Assembly (NCBI GenBank): GCA_902362375.1
Contig: CABIVS010000003.1
Coordinates: 538,060-602,059, forward strand
From: Bacteroidaceae bacterium
GTDB taxonomy: Bacteria > Bacteroidota > Bacteroidia > Bacteroidales > Bacteroidaceae
Length of the DNA: 64,000 bases
Direction of reading: 5' to 3'
Shown here: positions 57,039 through 64,000 of the stretch, in pieces
Position numbering within the stretch: the stretch's first letter is position 1
Layout of the letters: each line of letters starts with the position of its first letter
Position numbers and translations under genes: made by a program
Notes under the pieces: generated by a model
What the model was told of the DNA's origin: nothing
Seen by the model: only the letters and a program-made list of their open reading frames with translations
The model's database searches: none

Positions 57039-58037
57039 ATGAAACTCTTACCTCCCGGAATATTGAAAGACTATTTCTATAACTTGAAGAAGGATATCAC
57101 TTCAAGTGCATTTGGACGATGGTTCATAGAGAATGAGTCTAAACCGGAATTCGATCAGGAATTGCAAGAAATTTGGAAAGAATCGTCTCAAGTAGCCTGT
57201 GACCGGGAAATGACCTCTTCTGCCTTTGTGAAGGTCTGTGAAGCTATTGGCGGAGTAGCTCCGTCTCCTCAAAAGAGTACATTCACGAGAACAATACATT
57301 ATCTGATACGTGTTGCAGCTATTCTGTTTATTCCTTTATTGGGAGCTACTCTTTATCTATATCTGGATAATAAGGAATCACAAGTCAACTGGATAGAAGT
57401 CTATGCCGAATATGGGCAAAAGAAAGAAGTTGTTTTGCCCGACCAGAGTAAAGTCTGGCTGAATTCCGGTACACATATTATCTATCCCGAACGGTTTACC
57501 CAAGTTCGCCAGATATTTGTTAGTGGAGAAACCTTTCTGGAAGTGACAAAAGATCCGGAACGTCCTTTTATTGTAGATACAAAAGATTTAAGCATCAAAG
57601 TACATGGAACAAGATTTAATGTACGTTCTTATACGGAAGATAAAGGCACGGAAGCCACACTGCTTGAAGGAAGTATTTCTTTGTTGGTAAAAGGAGATTT
57701 AAATCAGCATGATATTTTCCTTGTTCCGGGTGAGAAAGCCATACTGGATAAAAAACAAGTTAAACTTGAAAAGTTTGACGTCGATGGGTATCAATCCTGG
57801 CGAAACGGACAGTATACATTCAGAGACAAGACACTGCAAGAGATTATAACGGAACTTCAACGTCTGTTCAATGTTCAGATTGTGATAAGGGATAAAGCGC
57901 TACTCAAAGAAATTTTCTTTGTCACATTTGCCCAGGGACTTTCTTTGGATGAGATGCTCGAAGCATTGAATATAGACAATGAATTATGTATCAAGCGAGA
58001 TCAGGATATTATTGAAATTTCAAGAAAGACGAGATAG
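57039..58037 (+). CDS. FecR-family anti-sigma factor (second unit)
   Basis: A 332-aa membrane protein: cytoplasmic N-terminus (1-85), transmembrane helix at about 87-108 (YLIRVAAILFIPLLGATLYLYL), FecR domain (125-235, WIEVYAEYGQKKEVVLPDQSKVWLNSG, VSGETFLEVTKDPERPFIV, VHGTRFNVRSY) and the C-terminal STN-contact domain (QYTFRDKTLQEIITELQRLF). It transmits ligand occupancy from the SusC at 58183 to the sigma factor. Confidence 0.93.
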   Translation: MKLLPPGILKDYFYNLKKDITSSAFGRWFIENESKPEFDQELQEIWKESSQVACDREMTSSAFVKVCEAIGGVAPSPQKSTFTRTIHYLIRVAAILFIPLLGATLYLYLDNKESQVNWIEVYAEYGQKKEVVLPDQSKVWLNSGTHIIYPERFTQVRQIFVSGETFLEVTKDPERPFIVDTKDLSIKVHGTRFNVRSYTEDKGTEATLLEGSISLLVKGDLNQHDIFLVPGEKAILDKKQVKLEKFDVDGYQSWRNGQYTFRDKTLQEIITELQRLFNVQIVIRDKALLKEIFFVTFAQGLSLDEMLEALNIDNELCIKRDQDIIEISRKTR

Positions 58038-58099
58038 ACAACCCAGTTATTAACCTTAAAATACATGTGCGGAATGGATGGATAAACAAATAAAAAAAT

Positions 58100-58136
58100 A
58101 AACGAGAAAGTGGTTGCGACACTTTCCCGTTTTGGA
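58100..58136 (+). terminator. Hairpin between FecR and SusC (possible attenuator)
   Basis: AAACG-A-GAAAGTG (58100-58112) pairs with CACTTTC-C-CGTTT (58120-58132), then TTGG. It could end the sigma/FecR transcript or reduce read-through into SusC. Confidence 0.6.
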
Positions 58137-58182
58137 AATCAGTTAACAAAATTAATTATTAACTTAGATCATTGCCAAAGGT

Positions 58183-61100
58183 ATGAAATATCATGAAAAA
58201 CCGGCTCATTTTAGAGAGCTATTTAGCAATCTTTTACCAATTCTATTGGCGCTATTTATCTGGACGAATCCGGTATTGGCGCAGAATAATGGAGAACTTA
58301 TCACGCTTAGTCTCAAAAATAAGACAATTGGTGAGGCGTTGGAAACAATCAATAAGCGATACAACTACACGTTTGTTCTTCGAACACCGGATATTGATAC
58401 AAAAAGAAAAGTTTCAATAGACGCCAAACAACAAAAGATCGAAGATGTACTGAATAACCTGTTACGGGGGCAGGATGTCTCTTTCGATATCAATAACAAG
58501 ACTGTCCGTATCTCCAAGAATGTCAGGCAGAAAGACGCAGAATCTACACAGGCGGCTACTGCCAGAAACGTGACAGGACAAGTTACGGATAGTTCCGGCG
58601 AACCGATGATAGGTGTCAGTGTGATGGTGAAAGGAAGTAATAATGGAGTGGTGACCAATATGGATGGTAAGTACGAAATCAAAATCGATCATCCTAATCA
58701 AGTACTTCAATACTCTTTTCTCGGTTATCTGTCCCAGGAGAAAAGAATCGGAGACAACCGGATGCTGAATGTAACTTTAGAGGAAGATGTGAAGAAACTG
58801 GATGAGGTAGTTGTAGTAGGCTATAGCGTACAGAAGAAGAAAGATATAACGGGAGCTGTATCTACTGTTCTGGCAAAAGATATAGAAAATATTCCCGTGA
58901 ATGATTTCGGTTCGGCACTTGCCGGACGTTCTCCGGGAGTACAAGTTATCACCCCTTCGGGAAAGCCGAATGAAGGTTTCTCTATCCGTGTCCGGGGAGC
59001 TACGTCTATCAATGCAGGAAACGAACCTTTGTATGTGGTGGATGGAGTGCCGACCAGTGACACAAAAACGATCAACCCTTCCGAAATAGAAAGTATTACG
59101 GTATTGAAAGACGCTTCTTCTGCTGCAATCTACGGAAATGCAGGTGCAAATGGGGTAGTACTGATTACCACCAAAAGAGGCCGGAAAGGTGAAGCGCAAA
59201 TTGAGTTGAATGCTTACTATGGCTTTTCGGAACGTGCCAAGAGAATAGATGTCTTGAATAAAGATGAATATCAGGATTTACTTTCCGATTTGGGATATCC
59301 GGCCATGGATACATCCGTGTATAATGCCAATATCGACTGGCAGGATGAAATGTTTCGCAATGCGGCCATGCAGAATTATCAGTTATCCATTTCCGGTGGA
59401 AACGAAAAATCCCTTTATTACATTTCAGCCGGATTTATCAAACAGGATGGTATTGTCAAACCATCTTCGTTTGAACGTATGAATTTTAAGATCAATCTGG
59501 AGCAGGAATTGAAAAAATGGGTAAAGATCGGAACGAACCTAAGTTACAGTAAGATCAATGATGTCGATGTTTCGGATGGAAATTCCGAGACCGTTATTCT
59601 GCAAGCCATCACCACTCCATCTGTGGTAGGTAAATATAATGCGGACGGAACATTTCCTACGCTACCGTTTTTGTCTTCTTTGGAGAATCCTTTAAGTGCG
59701 GTAGAGTCATATACTCGTGATTATGTATATCATAAATTGTTGGGTAATCTCTATGCGGAGATTTCTTTTACCCCGGATCTGAAGTTAAAAACAAGTATGG
59801 GTATCGAAATGGGTGCTTCCCGGTACAAGGAATTTCTGGACCCGTTCAGTTCAGCTTGGGGACGTAACCAGCAGGGACAAGCGAGTTATAACACTTCGTT
59901 AAATTACAAATGGATCAACGAAGAAATTCTGACTTATAGCAAGAAGATAGGCGATCACAGTTTCTCAGCTTTGGCAGGGTTTGTAGCTTCCCGTTATGTG
60001 GGAGAATCGGCAAACAGTTCTATACGTGGATTCTCTGATAATAAAATACATTCAATGAACGCCGGAACTGTATTAAACAAGCCCAGTGAAGATTATGGTG
60101 CATCTACCAATGCTTCTGTATTGGGGAGAGTGACCTATGACTACCAGAATAAGTACCTCGCCACTGTCAATTTCCGTGCCGACGGTTCTTCCAAGTTTGG
60201 TGTGAACAACCGTTGGGGATATTTCCCTTCCTTCTCTTTGGGATGGAGACTGACTGGGGAGGAATTTATGAAACCATTGGATTGGTTGAGTGATTTGAAA
60301 CTGCGTGTCGGCTGGGGACAGGTTGGTAATGACCAGGTGGGTTATTATAGTTCCTATGGAATTTATGGAATAGGAGCGAATTATAATATGGATGGCGTTA
60401 TTCTACCGGGATATTATCAGAGCCAGATAGGTAATGATAAGCTACGTTGGGAGAGGACTACCCAAACAAATGTGGGACTCGACTTTTCTTTCCTTAATGG
60501 AAGAATAACGCTGACTGCCGATGCATACTATAAGAAAACAACCGATTTGTTACTAATGGTAAAACTGCCTCAAACTTCCGGATTTGATTCGGGTATGCAG
60601 AATGTAGGTAGCGTGGTTAATAAAGGACTGGAGTTCCAACTGACTACCCGTAACCTGACCGGAGAGCTGAAATGGACAACAGATTTCAATATCTCTACTA
60701 ATAAGAATGAGGTGACAGATATGGCAGGAAGTCCTGCTATCTTTACCGGATCACTTGATAAGAAAATCTCCGGAAATGTGTCTATCATTCAGAAAGGACA
60801 GGCTTTAGGTTCTTTTTATGGTTTTCAGGCAGCAGGAGTAAACCCGCAAAACGGACGTATGATGTACGAAAAGGCTAACGGAATGTTAGTGTATGAAGAA
60901 GATTTGAGTGCAGATGAAGACCGCCGGATCTTAGGTTGTGCACAGCCGAAATTTTTGTATGGCATCAACAATGTCTTTTCATATAAGAATTTTGACCTGT
61001 CTTTCTTCTTTCAGGGTTCATACGGGAATGATATTTATAATGCCACCCGTATGTTTACCGAAGGAATGTTCGACTCCCGCAACCAGTCCGACCGTGTCCT

Positions 61101-61437
61101 GATGCGTTGGCGTAATCCGGGAGACTACACTACTGTGCCCCGTGCGGAGAAAGATAAATACCCGGCTATTTCTTCCCGTTTTGTAGAAGACGGATCTTAC
61201 TTTAAACTGAAAAATGTGAAACTGTCATATACTTTGCCGCGTTCGTTGACCCGGAAGGCGTTGATGGACAGAGTGACGGTCTATATATCAGGAGATAACC
61301 TGGTGACTTTTACCAATTACAGAGGTTATGATCCTGAAGTGAATATCGGTGGGGGCAGTTCTTCGGCTATGGGAATCGACCAAGGTGTTTTCCCCCATGC
61401 GAGAACTTATATTCTGGGAGCTACTATTGTATTTTGA
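58183..61437 (+). CDS. SusC-like TonB-dependent transducer with STN domain (second unit)
   Basis: A 1084-aa receptor: signal peptide (about 1-34, ALFIWTNPVLAQ), STN domain (40-112, LSLKNKTIGEALETINKRYNYTF), carboxypeptidase-regulatory-like domain (128-212, VTGQVTDSSGEPMIGVSVMVKG), plug (KLDEVVVVGYSVQKKKDITG, RVRGATSINAGNEPLYVVDG, AAIYGNAGANGVVLITTKRG) and barrel ending GATIVF. The STN domain pairs with the FecR protein upstream. Its SusD follows at once. Ligand unknown. Confidence 0.96.
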   Translation: MKYHEKPAHFRELFSNLLPILLALFIWTNPVLAQNNGELITLSLKNKTIGEALETINKRYNYTFVLRTPDIDTKRKVSIDAKQQKIEDVLNNLLRGQDVSFDINNKTVRISKNVRQKDAESTQAATARNVTGQVTDSSGEPMIGVSVMVKGSNNGVVTNMDGKYEIKIDHPNQVLQYSFLGYLSQEKRIGDNRMLNVTLEEDVKKLDEVVVVGYSVQKKKDITGAVSTVLAKDIENIPVNDFGSALAGRSPGVQVITPSGKPNEGFSIRVRGATSINAGNEPLYVVDGVPTSDTKTINPSEIESITVLKDASSAAIYGNAGANGVVLITTKRGRKGEAQIELNAYYGFSERAKRIDVLNKDEYQDLLSDLGYPAMDTSVYNANIDWQDEMFRNAAMQNYQLSISGGNEKSLYYISAGFIKQDGIVKPSSFERMNFKINLEQELKKWVKIGTNLSYSKINDVDVSDGNSETVILQAITTPSVVGKYNADGTFPTLPFLSSLENPLSAVESYTRDYVYHKLLGNLYAEISFTPDLKLKTSMGIEMGASRYKEFLDPFSSAWGRNQQGQASYNTSLNYKWINEEILTYSKKIGDHSFSALAGFVASRYVGESANSSIRGFSDNKIHSMNAGTVLNKPSEDYGASTNASVLGRVTYDYQNKYLATVNFRADGSSKFGVNNRWGYFPSFSLGWRLTGEEFMKPLDWLSDLKLRVGWGQVGNDQVGYYSSYGIYGIGANYNMDGVILPGYYQSQIGNDKLRWERTTQTNVGLDFSFLNGRITLTADAYYKKTTDLLLMVKLPQTSGFDSGMQNVGSVVNKGLEFQLTTRNLTGELKWTTDFNISTNKNEVTDMAGSPAIFTGSLDKKISGNVSIIQKGQALGSFYGFQAAGVNPQNGRMMYEKANGMLVYEEDLSADEDRRILGCAQPKFLYGINNVFSYKNFDLSFFFQGSYGNDIYNATRMFTEGMFDSRNQSDRVLMRWRNPGDYTTVPRAEKDKYPAISSRFVEDGSYFKLKNVKLSYTLPRSLTRKALMDRVTVYISGDNLVTFTNYRGYDPEVNIGGGSSSAMGIDQGVFPHARTYILGATIVF

Positions 61438-61469
61438 GCATTGTTCAACTCATTAAATCTAAAAAAGAC

Positions 61470-63023
61470 ATGAAACAGATATATTCTATATTTATATCCG
61501 CAGCTTTGCTGCTCAATGTAGGGCTGACCTCCTGTGATAGTTTCCTGACAGAAACACCACGGGGAGAACTGACCGAAGCCAATGCTTTTACTTCCATAAA
61601 AGATGCGGAAGCACTGATTATCAGTTGCTATGACGGAATACAGAAAGGGCATGAAGAATATTATATGTGGTATTACATGATTCTTGCAGACTGTTTTGCG
61701 GATAATGCATACAGTGGCGGTGATGATGTGGATATCAATAATGTGTTCTTGCGCGACCTGACTCCCCGTAATGCGGTTGTTATGAAATCATGGAAGTCAC
61801 TTTACGGAAGTATTATGCGTTGTAATGTAGCTTTGAAATATATACCTCAAATTAATGATCCGTTATTGGACGCAGAAGCTTTTACCGGAGTGAGTAAACG
61901 TGAAGAAATGCTTGGAGAAGCTTCCTTCTTGCGGGCGTTGCATTATTTTAATTTAGTAAAGACTTGGGGATGTGTGCCTGTTGTGACTACTACGGGAAGC
62001 ACTGCTCCGGCTGATGTGCAAGTGCCTCGTGCCGATTCGGAAGAGGAAGTTTATGCACGTATCATTGAAGATTTGGAATTTGCGTTGACCCGTTTACCGG
62101 ACAAGCGTGCTACGGAAGCTGAAACCAGGGGATTTGCCAGTAAAGGGGCGGTTAACGCTTTGTTTGCAAAAGTGTATGCAACGAAAGGTGCACCCGGCAA
62201 TGTAGAATGGGATAAGGTGAAGACCTATTCGGAAGCAGTGATGAATTCGCCGGTATACCGATTGGTGGATACGTATGACCATCTGTTTGACGATGAACAT
62301 CGTAATAATAGTGAGACGATTCTGGCTGTACAGTATATTGCCAACAGTACGGAAAATAATTACGTACCTGTTCTTCTATTGCCTCCTTCCATGACAGAGC
62401 AGAATTGGCGTAAATATCTGACACCTTCCCAAAGTTTGCTGAAAGCTTTTGATGACGAAGGAGATCAGGTTCGTAAAAACTCTACGGTCATCTTTGAGGA
62501 CATTAATAATATTTGGTTCGACCAGTATTATGCGCAACTGAAGAATGGACAATGGGAAACCCGTACATTGCCTTTCCCTTACAAGTGCAGGGCAAAGAAT
62601 CGGGTAGGATGGGATTGCGGAGACTTGATCTATATTTTCCGTCTGGCTGATATTGTTCTGTTGCATGCAGAAGCAGTCAATGCTTTGTCCGGTCCGGCAA
62701 CTGCAATAGCGGAACCCAATCTGCAAAAGATTCGTACTCGTGTCGGACTTCAGGAATTGAATGCCAGTTCAAGAGAAGAACTGACCCGGCTCCTTTTGAA
62801 AGAAAGACGCTTGGAACTGGCTTACGAAGGAGAGCGATTCTTTGATTTGAAACGTTATGGAATTGCTCAAAGCACCCTGTCAAGTCTGACGTGGTCGGAA
62901 ATTGTGGATGGAGAGCAAACGACTGTTACGGGTAAATTTCCCGCACACATGTTGCTGATGCCTATTCCACAGGAAGAAAGGGATCGTAATCCGAACCTAA
63001 CTCAAAATCCGGGGTATAATTAA
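61470..63023 (+). CDS. SusD/RagB-family lipoprotein (second sigma unit)
   Basis: About 517 aa from ATG at 61470; an in-frame TTG at 61434, overlapping the SusC stop, would hide the signal peptide. Lipobox LTSC (Cys22), N-terminal SusD block (DSFLTETPRGELTEANAFTS), helical repeats (LGEASFLRALHYFNLVKTWG, GAVNALFAKVYATKGAP) and C-terminal signature (FRLADIVLLHAEAVNALSG, LLLKERRLELAYEGERFFDLKRYG). Partner of the preceding SusC. Confidence 0.95.
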   Translation: MKQIYSIFISAALLLNVGLTSCDSFLTETPRGELTEANAFTSIKDAEALIISCYDGIQKGHEEYYMWYYMILADCFADNAYSGGDDVDINNVFLRDLTPRNAVVMKSWKSLYGSIMRCNVALKYIPQINDPLLDAEAFTGVSKREEMLGEASFLRALHYFNLVKTWGCVPVVTTTGSTAPADVQVPRADSEEEVYARIIEDLEFALTRLPDKRATEAETRGFASKGAVNALFAKVYATKGAPGNVEWDKVKTYSEAVMNSPVYRLVDTYDHLFDDEHRNNSETILAVQYIANSTENNYVPVLLLPPSMTEQNWRKYLTPSQSLLKAFDDEGDQVRKNSTVIFEDINNIWFDQYYAQLKNGQWETRTLPFPYKCRAKNRVGWDCGDLIYIFRLADIVLLHAEAVNALSGPATAIAEPNLQKIRTRVGLQELNASSREELTRLLLKERRLELAYEGERFFDLKRYGIAQSTLSSLTWSEIVDGEQTTVTGKFPAHMLLMPIPQEERDRNPNLTQNPGYN

Positions 63024-63057
63024 TCCTCTTCCTTTATTAATCTTTAAATGAAGAAAT

Positions 63058-64000
63058 ATGAAAACGAATTTATATAAGCTTGTTTCATTCTATATATTTA
63101 TCGGGTTACTGGCTGTTTCTTGCCAGAATCAGGATGAAATGTTTTTCGATCCGTCTGCCGAAGCACCTGTCATTGGAAAGTTATCCTTGAATCAGGAACA
63201 GTTGCAATATGGTGGGTCGGTAAAATTAAACGTGGAGGTGACGGATGCAGATGCCTTGTCGCACGTAGAAATACGTTTGGTTGCCAATCAGGCGGTGCTT
63301 TATTCCAAAACTCTTCCGGGAAATAATCAAAAGACATTGAAAGTGGAAGAAGAAATCGAAGTGCCGTTCGGACGTTTGTGTGGCGAGCAACTTGCTTCTC
63401 TGGAGGTTGTGGCTACAAATAAAAATGTGAAAACAGCAGAACAATCTTACGAGATTCCATTGGAAAGGCCGGATTTTGCACAATTATATGTAGTGGTTGG
63501 TGAAACAGGGGAAGAAATTGTGCTGCAAAGGGATGAAAGTAATCCGTTAACTCCTTATTTATATAAGGCTACTGTAGACTTGCCGAATAATACAAATGTG
63601 TTTATATATAGCGAGCCGGAAAAGAAAGGAATGGTATGGGGATTTGATGCCAGTACGAATACTTGTGAGTTGGCTTCGTCGCGTCCGGTTTCCCTTTGTG
63701 ATTCACAGAGTACGGAAGAGAAAGTGAGAGAGGTGGTATTCGATGCTTTTTCTTTTGAGATTTCACCTCTGAAAAAGGAAATGACAGTAAATGATGTTGT
63801 CTTCATGCTGTATAAGAAGAATGCGTCGGATAATGATTTTGTAAATAATACACTTCGTGCCCAGAATGTTTCTTTGACAAACGGTGAAGAAGTGAGGACA
63901 GAATTGATTGATCTCAATGCGTTGAAGTTTGATCCGGATTTCTTTAAACTGGAAGGAGATAAGTTGATGTATATCGGGCAGACAGGTAATGTGACGTTAT
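63058..64000 (+). CDS. Surface lipoprotein in SusE/SusF position (3' end outside window)
   Basis: The frame is open from ATG at 63058 to the window end (314 codons). Signal MKTNLYKLVSFYIFIGLLAVSC gives a lipid-anchored Cys22. Residues 35-120 look like an Ig-like beta domain (IGKLSLNQEQLQYGGSVKLNVEVTDADALSHVEIRLV), and the rest is beta-rich, with FVNNTLRAQNVSLTNG near the end. The position right after SusCD suggests an auxiliary ligand-binding lipoprotein such as SusE/F, but I recognise no named family. Confidence 0.75.
   Translation, partial: MKTNLYKLVSFYIFIGLLAVSCQNQDEMFFDPSAEAPVIGKLSLNQEQLQYGGSVKLNVEVTDADALSHVEIRLVANQAVLYSKTLPGNNQKTLKVEEEIEVPFGRLCGEQLASLEVVATNKNVKTAEQSYEIPLERPDFAQLYVVVGETGEEIVLQRDESNPLTPYLYKATVDLPNNTNVFIYSEPEKKGMVWGFDASTNTCELASSRPVSLCDSQSTEEKVREVVFDAFSFEISPLKKEMTVNDVVFMLYKKNASDNDFVNNTLRAQNVSLTNGEEVRTELIDLNALKFDPDFFKLEGDKLMYIGQTGNVTL

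Overview
The window looks like a chromosomal segment of a gut Bacteroides, probably close to the B. thetaiotaomicron/B. ovatus group. The evidence is three SusC/SusD pairs, two ECF-sigma/FecR/SusCD trans-envelope units, promoters of the Bacteroides type (TTTG, about 19-20 nt, TAnnTTTG), a fused bioB-bioA gene, an RteC-family protein, and families such as DUF4421, DUF3575 and DUF1062. No integrase, transposase, phage or conjugation gene was seen, so the segment reads as core plus nutrient-accessory chromosome. Species-level placement is inference.

Layout. 1-4.7 kb: the end of a TonB-dependent receptor, then two LytS-type sensor proteins in tandem (the first lacks its catalytic residues) and a LytTR response regulator. 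4.7-13.8 kb: ECF sigma, FecR, SusC (with STN domain), SusD and two secreted metallophosphoesterases. 13.8-18.4 kb (minus strand): thioredoxin lipoprotein, lactate permease, an OmpA-like protein and a DUF3575 protein. 18.6-22.4 kb: a three-subunit biotin-dependent acyl-CoA carboxylase, then a soluble PAS hybrid histidine kinase. 25-31 kb (minus strand): complete biotin synthesis genes bioBA-bioF-bioG-bioC-bioD, followed by a DUF4421 protein. The carboxylase and its cofactor pathway are therefore close together. 32.4-37.1 kb: a second SusCD pair. 37.2-38.7 kb: a ParE-type toxin-antitoxin pair and an orphan lipoprotein. 38.8-40.8 kb: an MFS pump and two small stress-type membrane proteins. 41.1-44.3 kb: a LacI regulator with the D-mannonate branch of hexuronate catabolism. 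44.3-50.8 kb: housekeeping and regulatory genes (exonuclease, AraC, PNPOx-like, ABM, RteC, DUF1062, SIMPL, RsgA). 53.9-56.3 kb: an HU-like protein and an AAA/PD-(D/E)XK protein. 56.3-64 kb: a second sigma/FecR/SusCD unit running off the end.

The strongest unexplained feature is the 533-bp gap at 50822-51355. It holds four copies of AGGTCAA-N7-TTACTTC. The 7-nt spacers differ, and at least three of them pair with a downstream strand. Two copies sit inside tRNA-like folds with intact T-arms but no anticodon loop; the other two form long hairpins. The last hairpin is the immediate 5' leader of a 748-aa zinc-finger protein that resembles the MXAN_6230/SCO0854 RING plus TerD-like family. I propose a Y-RNA-like small-RNA family with its protein partner. 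This is inference from sequence and hand-folding only.

Other structure: three dispersed copies of an 86-87 bp palindrome, a fourth unrelated palindrome, two clusters of short inverted repeats, a paired operator upstream of the LacI gene, and a perfect inverted repeat framing the hybrid-kinase promoter.
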